Of a stretch of 35,261 bases of DNA, positions 27,711 through 35,261 are shown piece by piece. Each line of letters opens with the position of its first letter. The stretch's first letter is position 1. This stretch comes from Vagococcus salmoninarum. Lineage in GTDB: Bacteria > Bacillota > Bacilli > Lactobacillales > Vagococcaceae. Under the pieces are notes generated by a model that worked only from the letters and a program-made list of their open reading frames with translations, was not told where the DNA came from and made no database searches. The translations under genes were made by a program, and so were the position numbers. The DNA is taken from assembly GCF_003987495.1 (NCBI RefSeq), contig NZ_NGJU01000026.1:1-35261 (forward strand), read 5' to 3'.

Positions 27711-28442
27711 CAGTTGATTTTTTTGTCTGACACTATTGATAATTAATTCTAGTAAAAAGACACTAGGAATCTGACTAGATAAATCATAGTAAATATGAGC
27801 TCGTTCATTATTGCCGATATAATCTAATAAATAGTCAGCTTTTTCACCTAAGCGACTTGTCGGATCACTAGTAATTACACCAATTTTAACTAATGGGTTA
27901 CCAGCAAATTGGGTGGCAATATCGACCATTTCCACGGTATTTCCCGAGACACTTAAAAATATTAATAAACTCTCTCTTTTAGGGTCTAAACGACTACTAA
28001 TTGGGTAACTCCGATCAGACAAGGCAAAAGAATTGTAACCTAAGTTAGCAATCTTCCGACTAGCGTAACTTGCGATTGACCCAGAAGCCCCTAAGCCTAA
28101 AAAGATAACTGGCGAGGAACGAATAATCGCTTCAGCAAAGTAATCCACTTGAGCTTCTAAATTATTTTTAAAGTTCTTCCGATTTAAGAGATCAAAATAA
28201 GAATCAATACTGGGGCTATGCTCATGGACCGCTGTTTGTTTTTGCTTATAATGAAGTTTAAACTCTGGAAAAGAATCAAAGCCCATTTTTTTGATAAAAC
28301 GCATCACAGACGTTGGCGAGGTATGGGAGCCTTCAGCTAAATCACGAACACGCATCAAAGCAATTTTTTCGTCATTTTGGATGATGTAGCGATAAATCGC
28401 TGATTCAACTTCTGACAAGTCAGTAATATTCGGTAATTCCAT
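27708..28442 (-). CDS. RpiR/MurR-family transcriptional regulator
   Basis: A 244-residue regulator with an N-terminal helix-turn-helix of the RpiR type (about residues 1-78; VRDLAEGSHTSPTSVMRFIKK) and a C-terminal SIS sugar-phosphate-binding domain (about 105-240; FLGLGASGSIA and FLSVSGNT). The family senses phosphosugars and may repress or activate. It is encoded immediately before, and in line with, the PTS IIC and GH1 genes and is separated from them by a terminator, so it is likely their regulator with separate transcription. Slightly shorter than the average of about 280 residues, but both domains appear complete. Confidence 0.9.
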   Translation of the reverse strand: MELPNITDLSEVESAIYRYIIQNDEKIALMRVRDLAEGSHTSPTSVMRFIKKMGFDSFPEFKLHYKQKQTAVHEHSPSIDSYFDLLNRKNFKNNLEAQVDYFAEAIIRSSPVIFLGLGASGSIASYASRKIANLGYNSFALSDRSYPISSRLDPKRESLLIFLSVSGNTVEMVDIATQFAGNPLVKIGVITSDPTSRLGEKADYLLDYIGNNERAHIYYDLSSQIPSVFLLELIINSVRQKNQL

Positions 28443-28557
28443 GTCACTCCCCCCTTCATTCTTAAAGGTAATTATACCATAGCTGCCTTCATAGCTAAAA
28501 TATAAAACGACTCATTGATGATTAATTATTACTGATTAATACTTGTCTCTTATTACT

Positions 28558-28597
28558 ACAAAAAAAAGCAATGAAAGAAAATACCTTTCATTGCTTT
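28558..28597 (-). terminator. Terminator of the rimP-nusA-infB-rbfA operon
   Basis: Perfect 13-base arms AAAGCAATGAAAG (28565-28577) and CTTTCATTGCTTT (28585-28597), followed by eight T on the minus strand, just after rbfA. Confidence 0.95.
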
Positions 28598-28608
28598 CGA
28601 TTATTAAC

Positions 28609-28959
28609 TTAATCTTTTTTATTCAAATCACGAATCATTTGATCAATTTTAGAACCATAAGCAACTGATTCGTCTCTTTCAAAAATGATTTCAGGTGTTT
28701 TGTAAATTCTTAGACGTTCGCCTAATTCTTTACGAATTAACCCTGAGGCTTTTTCTAACCCTGTTTGAGCTTTTTGGACATCTGAGGCTTTATCAGACAA
28801 CGTACTATAATAAATAGTCGCTTGTTGTAAGTCGCCAGTTACTCTAACATCGGTAATTGTAATACCTTGAACACGAGGGTCACGAACTCTTTTTTGGAGA
28901 ATGTCATTAACTTCACGTTGAACTTCTTGACCGACGCGACGATCACGGAATTTTGCCAT
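28609..28959 (-). CDS. rbfA: 30S ribosome-binding factor RbfA
   Basis: A 116-residue KH-fold protein that binds the 16S rRNA 5' helix during late 30S maturation and cold adaptation. It opens with [19 protein letters not shown], and [15 protein letters not shown] is the family hallmark. Length is typical. It is the last gene of the operon, 79 bases after infB, and that gap contains an intercistronic hairpin (28989-29021). The RBS GGGGAG is six bases from the ATG. Confidence 0.96.
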   Translation of the reverse strand: MAKFRDRRVGQEVQREVNDILQKRVRDPRVQGITITDVRVTGDLQQATIYYSTLSDKASDVQKAQTGLEKASGLIRKELGERLRIYKTPEIIFERDESVAYGSKIDQMIRDLNKKD

Positions 28960-28988
28960 GATGGTCTCCCCTTTTCATTAATTAATTG

Positions 28989-29021
28989 CCTTCCTAACTA
29001 AGACAGACTCAGGTAGGAAGG
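28989..29021 (-). other. Hairpin between infB and rbfA
   Basis: CCTTCCTA (28989-28996) and TAGGAAGG (29014-29021) pair perfectly across a 17-base loop. No T run follows on the minus strand, so termination is unlikely. It may tune or separate rbfA expression. Confidence 0.5.
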
Positions 29022-29038
29022 ACAATAATTATTAATTA

Positions 29039-31663
29039 TTATTTACGTTTAATTTCAACCATTTCAAAGCCTTCGATAACATCGTCAACTTTAACGTCGT
29101 TGAAGTTTTCAATTGTTGCGCCACATTCAAATCCCATTTTAACTTCTTTGGCATCGTCTTTGAAACGCTTCAAGCTTGATAGTTTACCTTCAAGAATGAC
29201 AATATTATCACGAATCAAGCGGATACCGCTGTCTCGTTTAATTAAGCCTTCTGTTACGTAACAACCAGCAATTGTTCCGACTTTAGAAACATTAATTGTT
29301 TCACGAATCATCATTTGACCAGTAATTTTTTCTTCAAATTCTGGATCTAACATACCTGTCATCGCTGTTTCAATTTCATCAATGGCATTGTAGATAATAC
29401 GGTGTAAACGAATGTCTACTTCTTCCATCGTTGCTTGCTCTTTGGCTTGAATTGTCGGACGAACGTTGAAACCAATCATAATCGCATTACTTGCTGCGGC
29501 TAAAGTGATGTCACTTTCGTTAATCGCTCCAACTGCGTTATGAACGATTTTAACCCGAACGCCTTCGACTTCAATTTTGTTCAAGCTAGCTGCTAAAGCT
29601 TCGGCAGAACCTTGAACGTCAGCTTTGATAATAACATTAACTTCTTTCAATTCGCCTTCTTTAAGACTATCGAATAAGTTTTCTAATGTTACTCGGCTAC
29701 CTGAAGCACGTTGCTCAAGTAAAGCACGTTTCGCACGTTCTTCACCAGCGGCACGAGCAGTTTTCTCATCTTCAAAGACGACAAAACGGTCTCCGGCTTG
29801 AGGTACATCATTTAAACCAGTGATTTCAACTGGTGTTGCTGGGCCAGCTTCTTTATCACGACGACCGATATCATTAGTCATGACACGGACACGTCCAAAT
29901 GTATTACCAACAACAATCGGGTCACCGACTTTTAATGTTCCTTGTTGGACTAATAATGTCACAACAGGCCCTTTACTCTTATCTAAACGAGCTTCAATGA
30001 CGCTACCAATCGCTTTTTGCGTAGGGTCGGCTTTTAACTCTTGAACTTCAGAAACTAAAATAATCATTTCTAATAGTTCGTCGATGTTTTGACCGAACTT
30101 AGCTGAAATTGGTACGAAAATTGTTTCGCCACCCCAAGCTTCTGGGATTAATCCATGTTCACTTAATTGTTGCATTACGTGATCTGGATTAGCAGCTGGT
30201 TTATCAACTTTATTAACCGCGACAATAATTGGCACATCAGCCGCTTTTGCATGGTTAATCGCTTCAATTGTTTGTGGCATCACACCATCATCAGCAGCAA
30301 CAACTAAAATTGTTACGTCAGTGATACTTGCTCCACGGGCACGCATACTTGTGAAAGCGGCATGTCCAGGTGTATCTAAGAAAGTGATTGTTTTGCCTGC
30401 AACATCAATTTGGTAAGCACCAATATGTTGCGTGATTCCGCCAGCTTCGCCATCAGAAACTTTTGTATGTCTTAAAGTATCTAATAACGTTGTTTTACCA
30501 TGGTCAACGTGACCCATAATAGTTACAACTGGTGGACGTGTTGTTAAGTTTTCTTCAACAATCGCTTCAGCTTCGAAGAATTTATCGATATCTGCAACGT
30601 CTAGTTGAATTTTTTCTTCAGCTTCAATGCCATAGTCGGCAGCTAATAATTCAATTGTGTCTTTATCTAAGGCTTGGTTTTGGTTAACCATAACACCCAT
30701 CATAAATAATTTTTTAATAATCTCCGCTGGTTCACGGTAGATTTTTTTAGAAATATCCGCAACGTTCATACCTTCAGTGTAAACTAACACTTCTGGTAAT
30801 TCTCTAAATTTACGAGCTGGAACTGGTGGCTTAGTTGACTCTGGGTAACGTTTGCCTTTACGTCCTTTTTTGTTGAAACGGTTACGGTTTTGGTTGTTAT
30901 AACCACCTTGTTGATTGCCACGGTAGTTACTGTTACCACGGTTTTGGTTGCTTCCGCCACCGGCTGCTGGTGTTTGACCAGCTGGACGATTGCCTTGTCC
31001 TTGTGCTGCTGGACGAGTTGTTTGTCCTTGTGTTGCCGGACGGTTAGTTTGTCCTTGTTGTGCTGGACGGTTACCTTGTCCTTGTTGCGCTGGACGGTTA
31101 CCTTGTCCTTGTTGCGCTGGACGGTTACCTTGTCCTTGTTGTGCTGGACGGTTGCCTTGTCCTTGTTGCGCTGGACGGTTACCTTGTCCTTGTTGCGCTG
31201 GACGGTTGCCTTGTCCTTGTTGTGCTGGACGGTTAGTTTGTCCTTGTTGTGCTGGACGGTTAGTTTGTCCAGATTTAGGCTGAGTTTGGTTCGTAGGTTT
31301 ATTTGTCATATTAGTTTTTGATTTTTCTTTGTCACCTGATGGCTGTGACAAGGTACTTCCTTTTCTTGTATCTAGATTTTTTTGTTGCGTGTGTGTTTTA
31401 TTTGAACTTGTTGGTTGACTAGCTTTTTGGGCTGGTTGGACCTTAGTTGTATTTTGTGTTGGTGCTGGTTGTTTGGACTGAGCTGACTGGGTGCTTTTCT
31501 TAGAATCTCCTCCGAATGCACTACGTATTTTAGTTTCTTGATCAATACTTATCGAGCCCATATGATTTTTAACATCAATGCCAAGAGAATGTGCTTGATC
31601 AATTACCGCCTTACTTGGTTGATCCATTTCTTTGGCTAATTCATAAATTCTTTTCTTACCCAT
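29039..31663 (-). CDS. infB: Translation initiation factor IF-2
   Basis: An 874-residue GTPase that places fMet-tRNA on the 30S subunit and promotes subunit joining. The N-terminal IF2-N domain covers about residues 1-52. A long low-complexity linker (about 53-270) includes a nine-residue repeat NRPAQQGQ(G/T), present eight times almost identically (135-206) and then three degenerate copies. A second IF2-N domain covers about 293-350. The G domain starts near 376, with G1 GHVDHGKT (384-391), DTPGH (430-434) and NKVD (near 484). Domains II, III and the fMet-tRNA-binding C-terminus follow. It lies 12 bases after ylxQ. The linker repeat makes it variable between strains and produces spurious reading frames on the other strand. 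Confidence 0.97.
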   Translation of the reverse strand: MGKKRIYELAKEMDQPSKAVIDQAHSLGIDVKNHMGSISIDQETKIRSAFGGDSKKSTQSAQSKQPAPTQNTTKVQPAQKASQPTSSNKTHTQQKNLDTRKGSTLSQPSGDKEKSKTNMTNKPTNQTQPKSGQTNRPAQQGQTNRPAQQGQGNRPAQQGQGNRPAQQGQGNRPAQQGQGNRPAQQGQGNRPAQQGQGNRPAQQGQTNRPATQGQTTRPAAQGQGNRPAGQTPAAGGGSNQNRGNSNYRGNQQGGYNNQNRNRFNKKGRKGKRYPESTKPPVPARKFRELPEVLVYTEGMNVADISKKIYREPAEIIKKLFMMGVMVNQNQALDKDTIELLAADYGIEAEEKIQLDVADIDKFFEAEAIVEENLTTRPPVVTIMGHVDHGKTTLLDTLRHTKVSDGEAGGITQHIGAYQIDVAGKTITFLDTPGHAAFTSMRARGASITDVTILVVAADDGVMPQTIEAINHAKAADVPIIVAVNKVDKPAANPDHVMQQLSEHGLIPEAWGGETIFVPISAKFGQNIDELLEMIILVSEVQELKADPTQKAIGSVIEARLDKSKGPVVTLLVQQGTLKVGDPIVVGNTFGRVRVMTNDIGRRDKEAGPATPVEITGLNDVPQAGDRFVVFEDEKTARAAGEERAKRALLEQRASGSRVTLENLFDSLKEGELKEVNVIIKADVQGSAEALAASLNKIEVEGVRVKIVHNAVGAINESDITLAAASNAIMIGFNVRPTIQAKEQATMEEVDIRLHRIIYNAIDEIETAMTGMLDPEFEEKITGQMMIRETINVSKVGTIAGCYVTEGLIKRDSGIRLIRDNIVILEGKLSSLKRFKDDAKEVKMGFECGATIENFNDVKVDDVIEGFEMVEIKRK
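30974..31261. repeat. 27-bp tandem repeat array inside infB
   Basis: Eleven units of 27 bp encode NRPAQQGQ(G/T) or variants. Eight (31046-31261) encode nearly identical protein and differ only at a few third positions (for example TTACC/TTGCC and GCGC/GTGC on the plus strand). The last three are degenerate. Recent unit duplication or homogenisation is implied. Confidence 0.95.
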
Positions 31664-31675
31664 GCAATCACCTTC

Positions 31676-31981
31676 CTAACTTAATAGTAATTCTTGCAAT
31701 TTTTTTGCAAAGCCTCGGTCACATACGCCCACAATCATCCGATGTTTGCCAATTGCTTGGCTAATCTCAGCTTGGGTGAACTCAGTGACGCAAGGAATTT
31801 TGTAATAAGAACTCTTATCTTGAATCTTTTTAAACGTATTTTCGCTAGCGTCATTTGCGACAAAGACTATTTTGGCATTATTGTTCCGGATATCATTAAT
31901 TGTTAACTCTTCTCCAGAAACAATTTTACCTGCTCGCGTAGCCATTCCTAGTAAATTTAACGCTTTCTGTCTATTCATCAT
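31676..31981 (-). CDS. ylxQ: L7Ae-family ribosomal protein YlxQ
   Basis: A 101-residue RNA-binding protein of the L7Ae/L30e family, which recognises kink-turn RNA. Visible features are the N-terminal NLLGMATRAGKIVSGEE stretch and KIVFVANDASENT, both conserved. It overlaps the ylxR stop region by 11 bases, so translation is coupled. Two adjacent ATG codons make the start uncertain by one residue. Position between ylxR and infB in the nusA operon is standard for Firmicutes. Confidence 0.92.
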   Translation of the reverse strand: MMNRQKALNLLGMATRAGKIVSGEELTINDIRNNNAKIVFVANDASENTFKKIQDKSSYYKIPCVTEFTQAEISQAIGKHRMIVGVCDRGFAKKLQELLLS

Positions 31982-32270
31982 TAGCTAGTAATTCCTGTCT
32001 AGCTTTTTGATGAGTAACATAAGCTAACAACTCTTGATAAAAGTCATCTGTTAATTTAGCATTTAGGCCACGACTCAACATGTTTTTATCCCAAGCTTTT
32101 TGGACAATTGCTGGGTCAATAGTGATATACGCACCACGACCAGGCAACTTACCAGTTGGATCAATGGCGACGTCCCCTTCTTTGGAACGAACGACGCGGA
32201 CCATTTCTTTTTTAGGTTTCATTTCGCCTGAAACCACACATTTTCGTAATGGAATTTTCCGGGTTTTCAT
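31971..32270 (-). CDS. ylxR: YlxR/RnpM-family RNA-binding protein
   Basis: A 99-residue protein of the YlxR (DUF448) family. The conserved RKCVVSGEMKPKKEMVRVV segment is at residues 9-27 and the GRGAYI motif is near 45-50. Family members have been described as RNase P modulators (RnpM) in Bacillus and as nucleoid-associated regulators elsewhere. The family assignment is firm; the exact role here is inferred. It lies 20 bases after nusA and overlaps ylxQ. Confidence 0.92.
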   Translation of the reverse strand: MKTRKIPLRKCVVSGEMKPKKEMVRVVRSKEGDVAIDPTGKLPGRGAYITIDPAIVQKAWDKNMLSRGLNAKLTDDFYQELLAYVTHQKARQELLANDE

Positions 32271-32290
32271 CTATTTTCAGCCTCCTGGAA

Positions 32291-33523
32291 TTATTCTTCT
32301 TCGTTGATTGCTTCCGCTACTTCATCAGCTGTTTCAGCAAGATCTGCATCCAAATCTTGTTCATCAACTAATTCTTCCACAACCTCATCACTGACAGCTG
32401 CTTCAACTAATGCTTCTTCTTCAACAACGACTTCTTCTAATGCAACTTCCTCAGCTAGGTCTTCTTGGTTAGCAAACTGCTCACGCAACACTTCCATATC
32501 TGATTCAGATTTAATATCAATTTTGTAATTTGTTAATTTTGCCGCTAAACGAGCGTTTTGGCCACGTTTACCAATTGCCAATGATAATTGATAGTCAGGT
32601 ACAACGACTGTACAAGATTTTTCATTTTCTTGGAAAAAGACATCAACGACTTGAGCCGGATTTAGAGCGTTTGAAATAAAGACGGCTGGGTCTTCACTCC
32701 ATTCAACAATATCCATGTTCTCGCCTTTTAATTCATTAACAATCGCTTGTACACGTTGACCACGAGGGCCGACACATGTACCGACAGGATCGACGTTTTC
32801 ATCACGGGAACGGACAGCAACTTTCGCACGGTCCCCTGCTTCACGAGCAATACTAATAATTTCAACGACGCCATCGTAGACTTCTGGAATTTCTTGTTCA
32901 AACAAACGTTTCAACAAATCCGGGTGACTACGGCTTACAAAGACTTGTGGGCCTTTAGACGTGTTTTCAACTTTTGAGACGTAGACTTTAATCCGGTCGT
33001 GGGGTTGGTAAACTTCATTAGGGATTTGATCTTGTCTTGATAAAACAGCTTCGATTTTACCTAAATTAACGTAAATGTAGCGGTTATCTTGACGTTCAAC
33101 AATTCCTTGCATAATGTCGTTTTCATAAGCACTGAACTCATTATAGATAATTGTTCTTTCAGCTTCACGAACCCGTTGTAAAATAACTTGTTTTGCTGTT
33201 TGAGCAGCAATCCGGCCAAAATCTTTTGGTGTTACTTCAAAACGAATTTTGTCACCTAATTCATAAGCGCCGTTTAAAAGTAAGGCTTCGGCTAAACTAA
33301 CTTCTAGTTGCGAGTCCATCACTTCTTCCGTTACTTCTTTGACAGAATACACGTGGATGTTGCCTTTTTTATGGTCAAATTCAACTTCCACATTTTGTGC
33401 TTGTCCGTAATGACGTTTGTATGCTGACACTAATGCCGCTTCTAGGGCATCAATAACAATTTCTTTTGAAATGCCTTTTTCGACTTCTAATGCCTCTAAT
33501 GCATTCAACATTTCTTTACTCAT
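32291..33523 (-). CDS. nusA: Transcription termination/antitermination protein NusA
   Basis: A 410-residue RNA-polymerase-binding factor. The N-terminal RNAP-binding domain covers about 1-125, the S1 domain about 130-200, KH1 about 225-285 and KH2 about 290-345 (LAIGKRGQNARLAAKL is a clear KH loop, and GPRGQRVQAI is in KH1). A strongly acidic tail of about 60 residues, Glu/Asp/Val/Ala-rich, follows; it makes the protein longer than the roughly 370 residues usual in Bacillus. Second gene of the operon, 25 bases after rimP. The leader upstream of rimP contains a terminator-like hairpin that NusA could act on. Confidence 0.97.
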   Translation of the reverse strand: MSKEMLNALEALEVEKGISKEIVIDALEAALVSAYKRHYGQAQNVEVEFDHKKGNIHVYSVKEVTEEVMDSQLEVSLAEALLLNGAYELGDKIRFEVTPKDFGRIAAQTAKQVILQRVREAERTIIYNEFSAYENDIMQGIVERQDNRYIYVNLGKIEAVLSRQDQIPNEVYQPHDRIKVYVSKVENTSKGPQVFVSRSHPDLLKRLFEQEIPEVYDGVVEIISIAREAGDRAKVAVRSRDENVDPVGTCVGPRGQRVQAIVNELKGENMDIVEWSEDPAVFISNALNPAQVVDVFFQENEKSCTVVVPDYQLSLAIGKRGQNARLAAKLTNYKIDIKSESDMEVLREQFANQEDLAEEVALEEVVVEEEALVEAAVSDEVVEELVDEQDLDADLAETADEVAEAINEEE

Positions 33524-33548
33524 ATTACTAAGCCTCCATTATCTTAAT

Positions 33549-34022
33549 CTAAAACTGAATCGCTAATCTTGCCTTAGCAATATTTTTACGATCGAATGTG
33601 ATATCTTTTTCTCTTGTTTTAATTTTTACTGTTAAGGTCAATTCCTCAGAATTTAAGTCTTTCAAAAAGCCAGTGAATTGCTTATCTCCCTCAATCATTG
33701 AATATAAAGAAACGTTCACGTATTTCCCTAAAGCTTTTTCGTAATCAGCTTCTTTTTTCAATGGGCGTTCGGCCCCAGGCGATGATACTTCTAAAAAGTA
33801 CGCTTGTGGAATTGGGTCTGGATTTAGTTCATCCATTGCATCGCTTAACTTTTCACTTACTAAAGCACATTCTTCGATATCAATGCCATTCGGTTTGTCG
33901 ATATAGACGCGTAGAAACCAGTTTTTACCTTCCTTCACGAATTCTAGATCTGCTAACTCAAAGTTTTGTTCTTCTAAGATTGGCGTGACAACCTTTGTAA
34001 CAGTTTCCACTACACTACTCAA
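33549..34022 (-). CDS. rimP: Ribosome maturation factor RimP
   Basis: A 157-residue protein required for 30S subunit assembly. The N-terminal domain carries [20 protein letters not shown] and the C-terminal SH3-like domain carries the FTGFLKDL stretch; [14 protein letters not shown] is the family's central hallmark. I chose the TTG at 34022 as start because AAGGAGG lies eight bases before it and the product then begins MSSVVETV, the usual RimP N-terminus. An in-frame ATG at 34058 has no RBS and sits against the T run of the leader hairpin. First gene of rimP-nusA-ylxR-ylxQ-infB-rbfA. Confidence 0.93.
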   Translation of the reverse strand: MSSVVETVTKVVTPILEEQNFELADLEFVKEGKNWFLRVYIDKPNGIDIEECALVSEKLSDAMDELNPDPIPQAYFLEVSSPGAERPLKKEADYEKALGKYVNVSLYSMIEGDKQFTGFLKDLNSEELTLTVKIKTREKDITFDRKNIAKARLAIQF

Positions 34023-34059
34023 TCCATTCGCCTCCTTCACGGGAATCTGCTTGTCCATT

Positions 34060-34088
34060 AAAAAGAGTGAGCTTTATGGGCTCACTCT
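34060..34088 (-). terminator. Intrinsic-terminator-like hairpin in the rimP-nusA leader
   Basis: Perfect nine-base arms AGAGTGAGC (34064-34072) and GCTCACTCT (34080-34088) around a seven-base loop, followed on the minus strand by TTTTT. It lies between the operon promoter and the rimP RBS, about 20 bases into the transcript. There is no upstream gene on this strand for it to terminate, so it is a leader attenuator. Confidence 0.8.
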
Positions 34089-34112
34089 CTCCTCTGGTAT
34101 CAATCTTTGAAT

Positions 34113-34141
34113 ATTATATCATGTTTTTTCTGAAAACTCAA
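34113..34141 (-). promoter_or_regulatory. sigma-A promoter of the rimP-nusA-infB operon
   Basis: -35 TTGAGT (34141-34136), a 17-base spacer and a perfect -10 TATAAT (34118-34113) on the minus strand. Transcription would begin near 34106. Confidence 0.85.
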
Positions 34142-34221
34142 CAGGCGCCCACTACTTCCTTGTTTTTCTCTCCCTTTTATCAAAAATTACTTAATAAACT
34201 CTTAAATCCGTGGCTCTTAAC

Positions 34222-34250
34222 TTGGTATTTTCGAAAAATCCTTTTATACT
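34222..34250 (+). promoter_or_regulatory. sigma-A promoter of the metallophosphoesterase gene
   Basis: -35 TTGGTA (34222-34227), a 17-base spacer and -10 TATACT (34245-34250), 35 bases before the ATG. It is divergent from the rimP promoter. Confidence 0.75.
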
Positions 34251-34284
34251 AACGGTACTGACTTATTTAGAAAGGAACACTCCT

Positions 34285-35109
34285 ATGACTTATTTTCTGA
34301 TCATATTGATCTTTATTAGTGCTTTTTGTTTGTATGGTCTCTGGACTAATCGACAATTAGAATTAGAAGCAATCACTTTGCCTATCTCAGATTTACCTGA
34401 GGAGTTAGCAAATTTAAAAATTCTCCACGTCTCTGATATTCATCTTCGCCGCTTACGAGTGCCTTTAACTACCTTGTTAAAGACAAGTCAAGATACTACT
34501 CCAGACTTAATCTTAATTACAGGTGATACGATTGATCGAACTGAATCTTTAGACTCTTCAAAGATTTTAACTGTTATTAACGACTTTGCTCAAATCGCCC
34601 CGACATTTGTGATTGAGGGCAACCACGAAACAAGCTCTGGCCAGCTAGAGACTTGGCGCCAATTAATTATATCCTCTCAAGCTCAGCTTCTTGAAAATCA
34701 GTTTACGACAATTGAAATTAACGAACAAATGATTGGTCTGATTGGTTTAAGAAACGAAGAAACCGACTTACCGGCTGAGGTTAAAGCAAAAACGACCGAG
34801 CAGTCTCTCAATCTCTTGTTAGCTCATCATCCTGAACTATTTAATGAGTATGCCGCAAGTTTTAAAGATTACCCAATCCAAGCTGTTTTTTCTGGTCATG
34901 CTCATGGTGGTCAAATTCGCTTGCCAGGAATTGATGGCTTACTTTCTCCCCATCAAGGGTGGTTTCCAAAATTAACTAACGGAGTATACCTTCATCAAAA
35001 AAAAGAAAACTTTACCTTAGTCGTCAGCCGAGGCCTTAGTAATAGTAAGTTTCCTTTTCGGATTAATAATAAACCTCACTTACTCCTCGTCACTTTAGTC
35101 AAAAGCTAA
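34285..35109 (+). CDS. Membrane-anchored metallophosphoesterase (YkuE-like)
   Basis: A 274-residue calcineurin-like phosphoesterase. An N-terminal hydrophobic helix (residues 2-21) anchors or exports it. The metal-binding motifs appear in order: HVSDIHLRR (D-x-H), ITGDTIDR (GD), EGNHET (GNHE) and FSGHAHGGQ (GHxH). This order is that of the YkuE/YaeI group, some of which act on lipid-linked substrates; the substrate here is unknown. The start at 34285 has AAAGGA eight bases upstream; a longer frame beginning at 34210 would run through the promoter and is rejected. Single-gene transcript. Its own terminator appears to be broken by an insertion sequence just downstream. Confidence 0.9.
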   Translation: MTYFLIILIFISAFCLYGLWTNRQLELEAITLPISDLPEELANLKILHVSDIHLRRLRVPLTTLLKTSQDTTPDLILITGDTIDRTESLDSSKILTVINDFAQIAPTFVIEGNHETSSGQLETWRQLIISSQAQLLENQFTTIEINEQMIGLIGLRNEETDLPAEVKAKTTEQSLNLLLAHHPELFNEYAASFKDYPIQAVFSGHAHGGQIRLPGIDGLLSPHQGWFPKLTNGVYLHQKKENFTLVVSRGLSNSKFPFRINNKPHLLLVTLVKS

Positions 35110-35115
35110 ACTATT

Positions 35116-35141
35116 AAAAAGGCGGCAGTTTCCATAAACTG
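35116..35141 (+). other. Remnant half of a terminator after the metallophosphoesterase gene
   Basis: AAAAAGGCGGCAGTTT (35116-35131), a CCAT loop, then AAACTG (35136-35141) before homology stops. The intact right arm would read AAACTGCCGCCTTTTT; instead the sequence turns into TGTACCCTAT, the apparent IS end. Confidence 0.6.
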
Positions 35142-35194
35142 TACCCTATAGAATGGACACGAAATAAAAAGCGTGCCTTCTGTAGGGTATTTTT
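35142..35194 (+). terminator. Terminator-like hairpin at the IS left end
   Basis: TACCCTATAGAATGG (35142-35156) pairs with CCTTCTGTAGGGTA (35176-35189), with an inner GG/CACG and CGTG/CC helix, one wobble and two bulges, followed by ATTTTTG on the plus strand. It could stop read-in transcription to the transposase and end the upstream gene's transcript. Confidence 0.65.
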
Positions 35195-35224
35195 GTATGA
35201 TAAATAAAAAAGGAAGTGACACAA

Positions 35225-35261
35225 ATGGGAATTAATAAGTTTACACCGCAAGAGGTCACAG
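35225..35261 (+). CDS. Start of a probable IS3-type transposase ORF (partial)
   Basis: The ATG at 35225 follows AGGAAG by about ten bases, and twelve codons are visible (MGINKFTPQEVT) before the window ends. That is too short to assign by sequence. The call as the first IS ORF (OrfA, a helix-turn-helix protein in IS3 elements) rests on its position about 85 bases inside the apparent left inverted repeat. Confidence 0.45.
   Translation, partial: MGINKFTPQEVT

Larger units (their letters stand above)
35140..35261 (+). mobile_element. Left end of an insertion sequence, probably IS3 family (truncated by window)
   Basis: From 35140 the sequence begins TGTACCCTATAGAATGGACAC, which has the TG start and style of IS3-family (IS150-like) terminal inverted repeats. 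An ORF with a good RBS starts at 35225 and runs off the window. Sequence after 35261 is needed to confirm the transposase and the other end. Confidence 0.6.

Noticed and set aside
30890-31321. Long open frames on the plus strand, Leu/Ser/Cys/Trp-rich or Cys/Pro-rich repeats, opposite infB
   Set aside because: They are the antisense reading of the 27-bp repeat array. The repeat length is divisible by three, so all frames stay open. No RBS or promoter was seen.
34023-34058. ATG at 34058 as the rimP start
   Set aside because: It has no RBS and touches the T run of the leader hairpin. The TTG at 34022 has AAGGAGG at the right distance and gives the usual RimP N-terminus.

Overview
The window comes from a low-GC Gram-positive chromosome of the order Lactobacillales. 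Core operon order, CIRCE-controlled hrcA-grpE-dnaK-dnaJ, several PTS systems, an LPXTG protein with MucBP repeats and strong AGGAGG-type ribosome binding sites all fit Enterococcaceae, with Vagococcus or Enterococcus as the most likely genera. The genus is inferred from general character, not from a marker comparison. Nearly everything is on the minus strand. Only the metallophosphoesterase at the right end and the partial insertion-sequence ORF after it are on the plus strand. There is no rRNA, tRNA or CRISPR array, and no gene-free stretch exceeds 300 bases.

Layout from left to right: (1) 154-1548, a GH4 6-phospho-glycosidase with a cre-like site upstream. (2) 1707-3840, an ABC-2 type permease and ATPase downstream of an NrdI flavodoxin. 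(3) 3969-11004, a complete amino-sugar operon transcribed as gntR, agaS-like isomerase/deaminase, PTS IIA, yajC-like, IIB, IIC, IID, lacC, lacD. Its chemistry is self-consistent: mannose-family PTS uptake gives a hexosamine-6-phosphate, the SIS protein converts it to tagatose-6-phosphate, and LacC plus LacD cleave that to triose phosphates. The promoter and a palindromic operator can be read directly at its head. (4) 11146-16093, alanine racemase, a zinc-binding lipoprotein and a large cell-wall-anchored MucBP surface protein, each with its own terminator. (5) 16382-21455, the heat-shock operon hrcA-grpE-dnaK-dnaJ, with two CIRCE elements flanking a consensus sigma-A promoter. (6) 21507-24540, truB-ribF-hemW. 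(7) 24680-28442, a beta-glucoside module of RpiR regulator, PTS IIC and GH1 6-phospho-beta-glucosidase, sitting between rbfA and truB, which are often adjacent in Firmicutes. (8) 28609-34022, rimP-nusA-ylxR-ylxQ-infB-rbfA, with an intrinsic-terminator-like hairpin in its leader. (9) 34285-35261, a YkuE-like metallophosphoesterase followed by the left end of a probable IS3-family element that appears to have landed inside that gene's terminator.

I found no clearly new multi-gene system. The most rewarding points are regulatory or structural: the leader terminator before rimP-nusA, the IS insertion into a terminator with a replacement terminator carried by the IS end, the GntR operator, the long insertion in PTS IID, the perfect hairpin before lacC, the uncharacterised N-terminal region of the surface protein and the 27-bp repeat array in infB. 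Start codons were reassigned from ribosome binding sites for PTS IID, agaS, gntR, dnaK, rimP and the metallophosphoesterase.
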